Positions 1 through 10,025 of a stretch of 33,872 nt of DNA are shown one piece after another. The stretch spans positions 87,106 to 120,977 of the forward strand of contig JH152723.1 of NCBI GenBank assembly GCA_000226015.1, read 5' to 3'. Under the pieces are notes generated by a model. The model saw nothing but the letters and a program-made list of their open reading frames with translations, ran no database searches and had not been told where the DNA came from. Within the stretch, counting starts at the first letter, position 1, and every line of letters starts with the position of its first letter. The position numbers were made by a program, and so were the translations under genes. The stretch comes from Mnemiopsis leidyi (lineage: Eukaryota > Ctenophora > Tentaculata > Lobata > Bolinopsidae).

Positions 1-99
1 GATCTGGTCAGTGCTCGCCACTTCTTCTAAATACGTATAGCAAATTTTAACAATCTTAAAACGTAAAATTACTAATTTCACCTTTAAACTCTTGCGCAG

Positions 100-240
100 G
101 TGTCAGAAGCAAGGATCATACAAGACTTCACGAAACAGCGCTACAGCGAACGTTCAGTCAGGACGGTCCTGAATATAATGATAAGGAGAGGAGAACTCCA
201 GCACAGGATGCAGAGGAAGGTTGTTCTCAGGGTGAAGTAG
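100..240 (+). CDS. MCM5: MCM5, C-terminal (last) exon
   Basis: The exon opens after a 3' splice site (CTTGCGCAG) and reads 46 codons in phase 0 to a TAG stop. The peptide contains [10 protein letters not shown] and then [13 protein letters not shown], ending RVK. This matches the extreme C terminus of the replicative helicase subunit MCM5, whose vertebrate tail has the same DFTKQ and [12 protein letters not shown] blocks (winged-helix region after the AAA+ domain). MCM5 is one of six subunits of the MCM2-7 ring that unwinds DNA at replication forks. All other exons lie off the left edge; bases 1-6 followed by GTCAGT could be the end of the preceding exon, but six bases are too few to prove it. 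A polyadenylation signal lies about 515 bp downstream. Confidence 0.9.
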   Translation: MSEARIIQDFTKQRYSERSVRTVLNIMIRRGELQHRMQRKVVLRVK

Positions 241-756
241 ATCCTACAACTGTTAGGGATGGGGAGGCGGCACACTCCCACGGTCAGTCAGAACTGGCAC
301 TGCTGATAAGAATGATTACTCGAACTGGGGTTAGGATCTTCGTTATACTGAGATTCCCTTCTCATATTGGTAGTATGTTAGGTCAAGCCAAATGGAAAAC
401 AAGTTGTTTCCATCGACAAAGGGTTTTTGTTGATCTTAGAAATCATAAAAACTTGGACATGATATTGGGCCTTCTTAAGCTTAATTTCTTACAAACAGTA
501 AGGATAGTTTACTTCGTGGAGAATTGTCAGATTTTATTTCATCTTAAATCTTTTTAACACGTAAGATACTGCATTACAGCAGTTTCTTTTTATGGATTTC
601 TGCTTTTTAACATGGCGTGAACTAGATTTCTCGAATTTTGCCATTTTAAGTTTCTAAATATTTATTATATTAGAATTAATAACAATTTAACATTTTATTG
701 ACCATGAAATTTTGTGTACTTTGTTACCCTACCTAATGTGTAACCCTACCTTATGA

Positions 757-762
757 AATAAA
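757..762 (+). terminator. Polyadenylation signal, probably MCM5
   Basis: AATAAA followed by an A-rich run, on the same strand as the MCM5 terminal exon and about 515 bp after its stop. The stretch between stop and signal (241-756) has no convincing coding sequence and reads as an AT-rich 3' UTR. Confidence 0.5.
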
Positions 763-1007
763 AACAAAAAAAATAGACCTTTAACACTGACTTTGCTAAG
801 CGAACACTGACTGACTAATTATTATGACCTGATAGTATGAGACTGGGTATCGGTGAGGACTAAGGAGTCGTTTTGTTCCCACGTTACTGGTTCTGTACAT
901 AACAGTAACGTAACACATTAATACGTGGCTTGTCAGGCCTGCTGCCGTGCAGCGGCATCCCTATTTTCAATAAACGTTTTTACGAATGTGAAAATGGTAT
1001 GAGCCTT

Positions 1008-1345
1008 CTAGGTTGATAACCTACTGTCGCGGCCATCACGCGCTCTCACGCATTTCTAGACGCGCATCGCCCGTTAATATGAGCCGTAACGTGAGGCTAC
1101 ATGTGTCCAGGTCGTCAGTCGTTCACGTGTCTAACGGGCAATGCGCGTCTATAATACCTTCGAAATTCATTCGCCAAGTCAAAGATGAATGAGAGCGCCT
1201 GATGGCCTTGTCGAGATGTTACCCGACCCGCGCGCGGCTCGCAGTTTTCTGCTCTCCTCGTTTCGTTAGAACGTTAGACGGATATCATCTCCAATCTCGT
1301 CAACTGATGGCCTCGACAGTAGGTTATCCTTTGTCCGAGAGTGAA
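1008..1345. repeat. Imperfect foldback (inverted repeat) element
   Basis: A block near 1012-1080 (CCTACTGTCGCGGCCATCACG, then GACGCGCATCGCCCGTTA) reappears in reverse complement near 1131-1215 (TAACGGGCAATGCGCGTC, then GAGAGCGCCTGATGGCC). Further partial copies of the GATGGCC and CGACAGTAGGTTATCC motifs occur at about 1305-1328. The arms are imperfect and asymmetrically spaced. The CpG-rich composition differs from the flanking AT-rich DNA. This fits a decayed non-autonomous DNA transposon (MITE-like). I could not define target-site duplications. Confidence 0.45.
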
Positions 1346-1503
1346 ATGACGGGAGAGTGCACGCGCTCCATGTACAAATGACAAAGTATTCAGCGACACG
1401 ATGCGCGTCTTTATGTTTTAGTTTTATCATGTACTACGTTGGCTTCTATATAGCAACCTTAAGTTTACCTAATCAGTACTTACGCGTGCAAACGCTAAAC
1501 GGA

Positions 1504-1852
1504 CTCTGGTTAGAGCTAGTCTTTGTTGCTTTGCAACAAACGTAAAGGAGTGCAGCGCTTGCTACACGTTGCTTAGCCCTGCTGCAGCCTCCAGCGCGCG
1601 CAGCGTGGCCACGCCCCCGCGGTTCAAATTTTTAAAAATTTTTTTGAAAAGGGTCACAACGTAAGACGAAGCAGCGCAGCGCCCGGAAGCTGGAAGTGCA
1701 TCTGCACTGTTTTGCTGCGCGTGTCCTGCAGACTTCGCACGCACCGAAAGCGACCACTTCGTGGTTGCTCTAACCAGAGCCTTTTTGCGCGCTTCACGCG
1801 CGCCACCAGAGGTGGCTTAGCAGTCGCGCGCGCGTAAGCACCTGGTTAGGTG
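1504..1852. repeat. GC-rich chain of short perfect hairpins
   Basis: This GC-rich segment is built from consecutive short inverted repeats with 2-5 nt loops. At 1504-1515 CTCT/AGAG has loop GGTT; at 1522-1540 TTTGTTGC/GCAACAAA has loop TTT; at 1695-1708 AGTGCA/TGCACT has loop TC. At 1750-1768 GCGACCAC/GTGGTTGC has loop TTC and one G-T pair; at 1767-1780 GCTCT/AGAGC has loop AACC; at 1787-1803 GCGCG/CGCGC encloses CTTCA. At 1802-1816 GCCACC/GGTGGC has loop AGA; at 1839-1852 CACCT/AGGTG has loop GGTT. No ORF is credible here. It could be a structured RNA locus, a mobile hairpin element or a decayed repeat. Confidence 0.5.
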
Positions 1853-2268
1853 TATCTTCGTGGTAGCGGGGCTAGATAACGTTTAGCAACTGCAAACGGC
1901 GCGCTATAATATTTGCTTATTTTGTTCATTTGTGCAAGGATAAGCGCGGGCGTGCTAGTTATATAATGGACTTTATTGTATTTCTAGCCTGTTCATGTTG
2001 CTGAGCGGGAAATTTTCCAGTGCGACATTTGAAGTTTGATATGCAAAGTTTGATGTGCCGAGTTTTTTGTTTCATCCTTTGATTTGGAGTTAATGTTTTC
2101 GATTATGTGTTTCATTGGAATGGATGTAGCCTGAAATACCTTTAGTCTGGAAAGGAAGTATGCTGGACAGGTTGAAATGAAGTGTTATGTGGTTGACAGT
2201 GGGATGTTATACATCTGTTCATTTTGTTTTCGTTGTGAGCTAAGGAACGATAAAAGTAGCTCGTTGTT

Positions 2269-2600
2269 CTAGGGTTTAATCTTCGTGGCAATCATCTTTT
2301 CTGTACTTGCAGTTATCATGTTAGATCTAAGTACATCTCTGGTGGAAGTTTCGGGTAAGTAAAGGACTGTTTCAGGCCCGATTTGTTTGTCGATAGCTCC
2401 TTTTTCGGCCAGGGAGTCTGCTTTTTCGTTTCCTGGAACTCCTATGTGTGCTTTTATTTCATGTAAAGTAATTTTGTAGGAGTAAATACATGGATGGTGT
2501 TTACTACTTGTTCGCACATTTTCGAGTCGGTGATTTTATTTTCTGATATGGTAAAGCTCCTGTTGATGATTTGGAATTGGGTTGTTTCGTCCTAGGGATT
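2269..2600 (-). pseudogene. Degenerate RNase H fragment of a non-LTR retrotransposon
   Basis: On the minus strand a short frame contains ITLHEIKAHIGVPGNEKADS followed by LAEKGA. This is the characteristic end of the RNase H domain in I/Jockey-like non-LTR retrotransposons (usual form: V-x-WVPGHSGI-GNE-AD-LA-GA). The canonical WVPGH is eroded to KAHIGVPG. A likely upstream part (ENKITDSKMCEQVVNT, about 2520-2560) sits in another frame, so at least one frameshift separates the two. No reverse transcriptase or endonuclease domain is visible nearby. It is a dead 5'-truncated remnant on the minus strand. Confidence 0.6.
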
Positions 2601-3079
2601 GTCTATTTATTGTCTTAGCTTTTTAGTTCTTTGTCCAGGCGTCTGGCGTGTGAGATGTATTATTTGTTAAATCCCAAATTGGTGTCCGGAATCCAACATT
2701 TGTTTTTATACAGTAGGGCTCGCCCTTCTGAAAATTAGTTCGATATTTCTTGTTAGTACGTCTATTAGGCCTTAAGTCTATTGGTCGTGAACAGGTGTAC
2801 TGAAGGATAATTCGGACCACCAAAACTCATGTTTAGGCACAAATCAAACATGTTCATTTTTCACAATTCCATACAAGCTCTCACAGGAACTCTTGTGTGT
2901 GGCGCTATTTTCATGCGGGAAGTAGTGCACTTTCTTAATTGCTTCATCACAGCGCCAGCCACGACTGTTGCATTGATGAATCCGTGATTTTCAGAGGCCT
3001 TTCGGCAAAATTGCTCCATTTGAATGCCATTAAATTTGCCGTTCCAATGGAAAACATAGAATTTTAGAAAATCTCGAAC

Positions 3080-4645
3080 TTGGAGTGTTCCAACCGTATA
3101 ATTTTCTTTTAAGTTTTACAGTATGTTCCTTTAGACCTAAACTACAAGATTTTGATTATAGTAATAATAAATTAGGGTTGTTTAACATGGAGAAGAGGGG
3201 GTCTAAGAGTCAGTTTTCGAAATATAACTTCAAACACAAGGAAATATCTTACCATGGAACAAGCCTATTTTGGAAGTGTACCGGCCGTAGGATTTTCCTT
3301 AAACCTTCAGAGTATGTTCCTTTAAATCTAAACTATCAGAAAACGTATATAAATTGGGAGTCTATGTGGTAGTTTTCGAGATACAACTTTTAACACAAGG
3401 GTTGGTGGTGTAGTGGTATCTACCCCGACTTTCTATGCAGAAGATCAAGGTTCAATTCCCAGATCCACCAATCCTAGAGGAGTGAGCTTAGGGCATTTGC
3501 CTATGCAATCTTCTTCAGTCGATTCAGCCAAATGACCGGGAAACCTTGATTGAGGGTTAAATGAGGAGGGTCTTCGTTAAAAGATCTAGAATCTTCCAGG
3601 AGCCCCTTCAGTATAACTGTAAAAGCCTGGGTACAGGTGTAACAAATACAAATACAAATACGACACAAGGTAATATCTCGAAATAAGTACGCTGACCATG
3701 GAACAAGCACATTTTAGAGGTATTCCCACCGTCCAATTTTCTTAAATTTTTCACAGTATGTTCCTTTCAATCTAAGCTATCGGAAAATATAAAAAAATGG
3801 GGGTCTAGGTGTTCGTTTTTGAGATACAACTTCAAACACAAGGAAATATCTGGAAATAAGTACGCTGAAATAGGTTAATTGGCCATAATACATGTCAATT
3901 TTAGAAAAAATAACACATAGACCCTCGATTTTTTAAAGTTTTTTTGATAGTTTGGATCAAAAGGAATATACTGAAAGTTTAAAGAAGATTGTATGGTTGG
4001 AACACCACCAAAATTGGCTTGTTCCATGGTCAGCGTACTTATTTTGAGGTATTTCCTTGTCGTTTTGAAGTTGTATCTCAAAAACGAACACCAAGACCCC
4101 AAATTATTTACGATTTCTGATAGTTTACATCAAAAGGAACATACTGTGAAAGTTTAAAGAAAATGGAACGGTGGGAGATAGCTGTAAATTTCAGTTTCAG
4201 AGCACTGAGAAAGGTATGTACACAGTATTACTCTAGACACAGTAAAGATAGCTGTAAATTTCAGCTTCAAAATTGGCTTGATCCATGGTCAGCGTACTTA
4301 TTTTGAGATATTTCCTTTTGTTTGAAGTTGTATCTCGAAAGTTAAAAGAAATTCGTACTGTCGAAACACCTCCAAAAAGGCCTTGTTCCAAAATTTTGGC
4401 AACTTGGAACAATGGAACAAAAAAGTCCAACTCTGTTGTTTGAGTTATATTTCGAAAACTAACGCATAGGCCCCCACTTTTTTCGACGAATTCTTGTAGT
4501 TTTGATCGATAGGAACATTCTGAGAAAGGTAATCATACGGTGGGAACACCTCCAAAATCGGCTTGTTCCATGGTCAGCATACTTATTTCGAAATACTTCC
4601 TTGTGTTTGAAGTTGTATCTCGAAAACTAACACATAGACCTTAGA
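3080..4645. repeat. Diverged ~200-bp repeat family in direct and inverted copies
   Basis: A unit of roughly 190-200 bp recurs. Its landmarks in order are CCATGGAACAAGCC, AATTTTGGAGGTGTTCC, CACAGTATGTTCCTTT, GTTTTCGAGATACAACTTC and AAACACAAGGAAATATCTCG. Plus-oriented copies cover about 3080-3390 and 3671-3870; minus-oriented copies cover about 3880-4150, 4265-4430 and 4440-4640. The block is therefore a large imperfect inverted arrangement. Short ORFs within it are by-products of the repeat. The sequence does not resemble a protein-coding transposon; a non-autonomous DNA element or old satellite are both possible. A SINE (3401-3662) is nested in it. Confidence 0.7.
3401..3662 (+). mobile_element. 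tRNA-derived SINE with 8-bp target-site duplication
   Basis: The element starts with a tRNA-like head: TTGGTGG pairs with CCACCAA as a 7-bp acceptor-like stem, an A-box-like GGTGTAGTGG follows, and GGTTCAATTCC is a near-perfect B box. A tRNA-unrelated body follows, and the 3' end is a short (CAAATA)n tail. The sequence ACACAAGG flanks it on both sides (3393-3400 and 3663-3670), which is what target-primed integration produces. Removing the element restores the host repeat across the junction, so insertion postdates the 200-bp repeat family. A 5'-truncated relative is at 29766-29880. The head most resembles tRNA-Gly/Glu/Asp types, but the anticodon arm is not a functional tRNA. Confidence 0.85.
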
Positions 4646-4679
4646 TCATACTATACAGTCCTATAGCAGTTTTAGTTGC

Positions 4680-4862
4680 GATGTTGTAGAGTTTTAGAGA
4701 TTATTTGTTCCTGTCAATGTACATTTGAGAACATCTTCATCAGACTATTATTCTTCATCAATCTACTATTTGTCAACCCTCTTTGGACAAGAGAAAACTG
4801 TGATGATCCGACAACCTCTGCATTGTCTAGATGAGTGCTCTACCAATTGAGCTACCGGCCCT
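4680..4862 (-). mobile_element. Second tRNA-headed SINE-like element
   Basis: Read on the minus strand from 4862, the sequence begins GGGCCGGTAGCTCAATTGG and continues TAGAGCACTCATCTAGA, an excellent tRNA 5' half with a canonical A box (TAGCTCAATTGGTAGAGCA). The B-box position (GGTTGTCGGATC) is degenerate and no 3' acceptor strand pairs with GGGCCGG, so this is not an intact tRNA gene. About 120 bp of unrelated sequence follows, including two GATGAAGA motifs. This fits a SINE of a different family from the one at 3401. The 3' limit is uncertain. Confidence 0.6.
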
Positions 4863-4990
4863 ATATGACAGTTTTTATTCGCTTCATTGCAATTATTGAT
4901 AGTGAGAATCTAAGTATTTTACTAACTTGCTTTAATTTTACAAGTTAAGTGAATTAAAATCTTAATCACTAACATCAATGTCACATAGGA

Positions 4991-5791
4991 ATGACTGCAG
5001 CAACAATATCATACAGCAGTGCTGGGATTACATCAGCTGCTGGTGTAATATCTCTTCTTGATGAGCCTCAGATTGAGTTGAAGATATTCGCTCTCAACAA
5101 GCTCAACCTCATCGTTCACGAGTTTTGGGCTGAGATTTCTGATGTTGTCGATAAAATGTATGTCTTGTTAAATGCATAAATCATATTGTATTTGCAATTA
5201 TATCTTGACAATATTGCATTTAGTGTCATTAATCCTAGTTTTCAGAGAAAATTGTAATATGAAACCTCGATATAACATTCTACTACATTTCTAGAGAGAT
5301 CCTTTACGAAGACGAATCTTTTGAGGAGCGAGAATTGTCAGCACTAGTAGCATCTAAAGTTTACTACCACTTGGGAGCCTATGATGAAGCTCTGCACTAT
5401 GCTCTTGGTGCTGCCAGTTTACTTGATGTTAACCAGTCTTCAGAGTATGTGGATACAGTTGTTGGTAAGTAAAAGATAAGTAGGATACGTTTAGAAAAGT
5501 AAGTTTTGTCATGGCATGGGAAGCAAGAGAAATATCAATTATTTTATCGAAAATTTTCTTAAAATTTAGAAGAATATAACGGCGTTTCCATCCACAAGAC
5601 TAAAATTTCAAAACTGTCTCGAGAGACTAGTTTTAAAATTGTCACTTTTTTCAGCACGAGCAATAGACCAGTACATCACACAAAGAATAAAGCTCTGTGA
5701 CGATGGAAGTGATATCACTATTGACACAAGATTGGAACTCATTGTTGAGAAGATGTTCCAGAGGTGTTTCGATGATGCTAAGTACAAACAG
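4991..5791 (+). CDS. PSMD1: 26S proteasome regulatory subunit Rpn2 (PSMD1), first three coding exons, incomplete
   Basis: Three exons splice in frame: 4991-5157, 5295-5464 and 5655-5791 (donors GTATGT, GTAAGT, GTAACC; acceptors TTTCTAG, TTTTCAG). The product contains [59 protein letters not shown] and [14 protein letters not shown]. These match, in order, about the first 180 residues of PSMD1/Rpn2, the large helical-repeat scaffold in the base of the 19S regulatory particle. Vertebrate PSMD1 starts close to ITSAAG, so the 11 residues before it (from ATG 4991) could be a lineage extension. The expected continuation (AIGIALETRRLDVFE-like) and the remaining roughly 750 residues are not seen downstream. 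Either a very long intron containing the next genes, a partial duplication or a rearrangement/assembly join explains this. Confidence 0.88.
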
Positions 5792-6428
5792 GTAACCAAA
5801 AGAGGCTTTTAACGGTAGGACGATTTTAGAAATTTTCGGCAAAATGTATTTTGTGGTTGGAGACGATTTTTCTGTGACCATCTATTTCTTACTCGAAACA
5901 CCAATTTCTAACCGAAACATCAGTTTCTAGCCGAAAAATCACATCAGTTACTACTTTTCTGGAAAGAAAAATTAGTCATAAACCGCACAGTAACGTCCAG
6001 TTTCAGATAAAAGCGATATAATATAATAATATAAAAGCTTCAACCGAAACAATTTTAAATTGCAAAGATATTGAATTAGTATTCCGTTTGTCAAAAAGTT
6101 TCGTTTAGAACGATTTTTAATTAAAGTAGGAATTCTACCGCCATATAACCTTTTTGCAGAGGTGGCTATTTGTGGGTTTGTTGAATAACTCTTAACTGAC
6201 TTTTTATTCCTTTTCTTCAAGTTTGGATGCATAAAATTTGTGTTTGGTTTTATTGCGTTCTGTCCGGGGTAATTTCACTTTTTAAGAGCAAAATTTTTGG
6301 GTCGCCTAAAAAGGTATTTAAATGATAATTACATATATGTAATAATCTATTCAATTTAAGATTGAAATTGTCTGGAACGAACGTAAACATAACCGTTATC
6401 GTTCAACCATTATCAGGTTCTCACAAAC
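5792..6428. other. AT-rich stretch after the last PSMD1 exon
   Basis: It starts with the donor GTAACC of PSMD1 exon 3. It holds only short chance ORFs, small repeats of the motif CGAAACATCAGTTTCTA near 5890-5940, and A/T runs. No acceptor followed by PSMD1-like coding sequence is visible. The last part is presumably the 5' flank or UTR of the membrane protein gene that starts at 6429. Confidence 0.4.
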
Positions 6429-7403
6429 ATGGCACCATCAATCAGTTTCCCACGACCAGGAATGATTTTAGCGGGATTCTTCACACAGCTCGCTATTTTT
6501 AGAATCATCTCCATAGATACGGGCAACATATGGACCGACTCGGTCGTTTGTACGAAAGTCGGAATTGCCTGGTTTCTAATCCTCCTCATATCTGGCGGTG
6601 TTGCTGGAATTACTGCCTGGAAAAGTCGCACCAGTAAACTTCTCCATGGTACCATCGCCTTCGTCGGATCTTTCTTCCTCAACCTAACAGGTTCTAACCT
6701 AGGATACCTTGCTATAGGTTGCAGCAACCTGGCTAGCCCCATGTCTCCAAAGAGCTACGGTTACTTTACCATAGCCGTCATGTTGGCTGCTTCCATCGTA
6801 ATCATGATTCATTTCATGGCCAAGGAGCCCCCGCTAACAACCGAGAAAATACACGACCCCGATGCGGAGTTGTTTCTTCTGGGGATCTGTATCCAGTTTA
6901 CTGTCATTAGCTGCATCTCCGTGTCACCTCACGGACTGCTGCACTTTTGTCAAAACAGAGGTTTAGGTAGCTGGGCAGAGTTGACCGTTGTTTCAGCTGT
7001 TCTGGCCGGTTTTAATTTGAAGAAAAACGGATTTCCTCGGTCACTTTCCACCTTTTTTGGTTCCTTTGTCATACATCTGTCACTTGGTGGGGTAGGAGGT
7101 TTGGCGATTGTCTGTTCCAGTTCCGGAGAAATGAGGATGGATCAACTTGCCAGTATGGGTAAAGTGTACGGGTATTTCACTGTAATTCTCCACATTCTAG
7201 CTACACTGGTGTTCTCTCTGATGTTCCTTAACAAGAACCTAGGTCCAGTTCAACAAGGACAAGAAGATCCTGAAGCAACCGCCCAATACCATGAATTGAT
7301 CCAACCGGCGCCTGGAAACTCCTACCTAATGCAGGAATCTTATTCTACACAAGCTTCTCATCCTAAACAAGCTTCTAGCCTACACAAGCTTCCTGTCTCC
7401 TAA
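6429..7403 (+). CDS. Intronless 324-aa multi-pass membrane protein with internal duplication
   Basis: A single uninterrupted ORF starts at an ATG in a good context (AACATGG) and is visibly GC-richer than its surroundings. It has about eight hydrophobic segments, near residues 12-27, 46-63, 75-98, 111-130, 147-164, 183-197, 206-229 and 247-267. The two halves (about 11-132 and 146-270) align: AFVGSFFLNLTGSNLGYLAI / TFFGSFVIHLSLGGVGGLAI, then GCSN / VCSS, then SYGYFTIAVMLAASIV / VYGYFTVILHILATLV. So it is a duplicated four-helix module. The hydrophilic tail (271-324) carries repeated QAS and HK motifs and tyrosine motifs (YHEL). I do not recognise the family; claudin/DRAM-like 4-TM ancestry is a guess. 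No intron suggests a retrogene or a simple gene lying between the PSMD1 and ZFYVE1 pieces. Confidence 0.8.
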   Translation: MAPSISFPRPGMILAGFFTQLAIFRIISIDTGNIWTDSVVCTKVGIAWFLILLISGGVAGITAWKSRTSKLLHGTIAFVGSFFLNLTGSNLGYLAIGCSNLASPMSPKSYGYFTIAVMLAASIVIMIHFMAKEPPLTTEKIHDPDAELFLLGICIQFTVISCISVSPHGLLHFCQNRGLGSWAELTVVSAVLAGFNLKKNGFPRSLSTFFGSFVIHLSLGGVGGLAIVCSSSGEMRMDQLASMGKVYGYFTVILHILATLVFSLMFLNKNLGPVQQGQEDPEATAQYHELIQPAPGNSYLMQESYSTQASHPKQASSLHKLPVS

Positions 7404-7678
7404 TCCATCAAGTCTTCCTCTCACCTCTGACTATATTGAAGATATAGGATACTAAAGTTATTTAAAACTATTAATCACACACAGCCTACTTACTTAGGGC
7501 TGCATTGCCGCTAACGTATACGTTCGTTTACATCGCAGGAGATTGATGTGTGCTGTGACACGGGAACCCTTTAGTAATTTGAATACTGACACGAAGTCAT
7601 ACCAAATTTTAGTTTAGTCCCAACAAGAAATATGTGATAAGGAATGTTGGTTGTTATTCCCAACATAACTGATGAAGC

Positions 7679-7684
7679 AATAAA
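7679..7684 (+). terminator. Polyadenylation signal for the membrane protein gene
   Basis: AATAAA about 275 bp after the stop codon of the 324-aa ORF, same strand. The surrounding 7404-8148 is AT-rich and holds no other ORF I can support; it separates two convergent genes. Confidence 0.45.
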
Positions 7685-8148
7685 AGAAGCTGGCGTAATT
7701 GATATTTCGGCTGTAATTAGTAGGTTTTTATTTATTAAACTAACAATTGTAACAATTGCTGAAATATCTTAAATAATTATTTTGCCTTCGACAAATTAGT
7801 TATCATTTTATTTTGTTTAATTTCAAAGTAATTGACTGAACCGAATTCTTGGAAGGAGTCGACAATTTTTGAATATTTATTGATCCTATTTTGTTTGGGA
7901 TGCCAATCTATGTCAAGATTACCACTTGACAGCATTTCGCCAAAAAAAGAACTAAAACTGGACTAAAAAATATCGATAAATGTGGTCCATAATAGTAGAT
8001 ATAATGGTCTATAAATTTAGTAATCTGCACTGTACAGTAAAAACTTTCACCTGTATAAATCAGACGATTTTCATATCATATCTTCGTTAAGAGCACAAGT
8101 TTGTTGGATTTGGAATTCTATTCTTCCCACTTCGCCTGACCACCGCCC

Positions 8149-9082
8149 CTACCCAGGCTTCATTGATACCAAAATTTGTCTACAAATTGTAAATTCCTTG
8201 TGAAGACTAAGTGTCTCACCTTTGCCGACGCTCCTTTTGACTGCGTTTCGCCAGTAGATAATGGTAACAGGGATTTCAGAAAAAAAGCAGATAGTGCTTG
8301 TTAAGTTTACAGACGGCCAATACCAGTAACAACCGGAGCTGGAGGTCATAAAGTTCACGCTAATTTGGTTATCTCGATTGACATCCATCATGAACATTGA
8401 ATCTTGCCGATATAACTTCAATGTGATATTCATTCCGTCATTAATCTTTGAGAAGTCAAGTTTTTCTTCCTGTTCATATTTACCCTGACAATACCTTAGT
8501 TGAACCTGCCCACTTGGAAGATTCAATATAATATCCAGCATAATTCCCATATACATATTATTGATTTCGCCATAAAAAAAGATTTTAACGCTGCTGTTAA
8601 ATCCACGCATCATTGTCATCTCCAGACCCCGGTCTATATTATCTATATCAAAGCCTTCCCCGTGCAATACTCTTGTCCACTCTGAAATGGTTGTGAATAA
8701 TGTTTATTTGATAAACGATACCTATTATAGTTATGTGAGAAATTACTGAAAATAATTCACGGTTCCGACTGGCACGACTTGTGTGCACCATTTTCGTGAC
8801 AAAACAACAAAATATTCTGTCAAGATTAATTGATGGGGTTCGGCCGAGTGAATTCTCCAAATTTTGTCGGACATTTCCGTATTTGAACACCTTCGAATAA
8901 TATAATTAATTTTTTACAGAGCGTTTGATGCACACGTGCCCCGCAACATGACTGTTTATTTTACACTGTTCTTAACAGCTGAATTCAATGAATAAACTGT
9001 AAAACGATTTATTAAAGTTTTTACCTTCATTTTTCTCAAGGGTAATTGATGTAGCCAAAAGAATCAAAACGAAAATAAGCAT
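8149..9082 (-). CDS. Two-exon secreted protein, possible galectin-like beta-sandwich
   Basis: Exon 1 (9082-9025) encodes a signal peptide, MLIFVLILLATSITLEKNE. After a GTAAAA...TTTCAG intron (9024-8682) exon 2 (8681-8149) continues in phase 1 to a TAG stop, giving 196 residues. The mature part starts WTRVLHGEGFDIDNIDRGLE and alternates beta-strand-like stretches. The order RGLEMTMMRG, SVKIFFYGEI, LDIILNL, VQLRYC, FSKINDGMNITLKL, MFMMDVNRDN resembles the strand order of galectins (SINL, HFNPR, F-G-F-L-I, F-V-VNG). The galectin sugar-binding residues (H-NPR, W-E-R) are not conserved. A laminin-G-like fold is an alternative. There are about four N-glycosylation sequons (NSS, NIT, NLT) and cysteines in CYWYW, TICFF and TICRQ. 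Function unknown. Confidence 0.75.
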
Positions 9083-10025
9083 TTTCCTATTCTCGTGAAA
9101 ATATTTCTCGATGAATCTTAAGTTCTCAAATACCTTAAGCTAGGAAAAAACGGGCAAACCATTACGAAAATATTTGATGTGATCGATCAAAGATATCATC
9201 CGAGAATTAGAAGCCTTAGTCTTTGAAGAAAAGTCCTAAATGGCTTATTTTGTAATTATATATCATCTACTTAGCAAAACGGTTAAATATAGCTTCTTAA
9301 ACTTAAGAACTTTTACCCTTTATCAACATAAAAGATCTCTGTTGCCGATATTGCTTTTTCCTAAGAAATCCGTACTTAAAGTCGTTGTTCAAAAATATGC
9401 GTGATTTTAATGTCCCTCTACTTTTTTACTCTTTTTCAATATTCACGATCAGGCTAACGAGTTATCGTCGATTATTTATGCCCCTAAAATGTAAAATTCG
9501 ATTATATTTTGACCGTAGAGAAGTCTTGATTTTGCAAATTCGGATCAACAAGTATGATACTAAGAACTGTTAGACAGACATACTTCTAATTTTCCCAGCG
9601 TATTTGTGGGGGCTTGTCTGGATCAGCTGACATGATATGGAACCGTTTTACTCCAAGATAGTGTTATTAATGAAACGGCAATGTTTGACGCATGTGGCTT
9701 CACTGATTTGGACAAAAGTTATACAGTACATACCTCAATAATGAATGTATCGTTAACTTGTTATAAGCTGTATGATAATAATAGATAATAATAGATAATT
9801 GATTTGGTTACTCGCTAAGTAATAAGATAAAATCGGGCGATTTACAATTCTTGTTGCTGTGGAAGGGTAATCAGACGGACGCTAGAAAACCGCGAATAGA
9901 CGTCACAATTCTTGTTTAATTTATGTATCAAGTGGTAGCGATTTATGATGCAGAAAGTTGTTGGACGATAGAAATTTTAAATATTTCCGACCAAGCCCCG
10001 CGAACAACGCCCCCCTCCACTTCAG
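9083..10025. other. AT-rich intergenic or 5' region without recognisable exons
   Basis: This lies upstream of the secreted-protein gene and before the first visible ZFYVE1 exon. It contains short tandem TAGATAATAATAGATAAT runs near 9776-9800 and no coding sequence I can support. It contains the intron end (CTCCACTTCAG) of the ZFYVE1 exon at 10026 but no candidate for the upstream ZFYVE1 exons. Confidence 0.4.

Noticed and set aside
312..557. 81-aa ORF after MCM5
   Set aside because: Lies between the MCM5 stop and its polyadenylation signal, with no recognisable domain; treated as 3' UTR.
3401..3475. Intact tRNA gene
   Set aside because: Acceptor-like stem and B box are good, but the anticodon arm is irregular and the unit continues into a SINE body with tail and target-site duplication.
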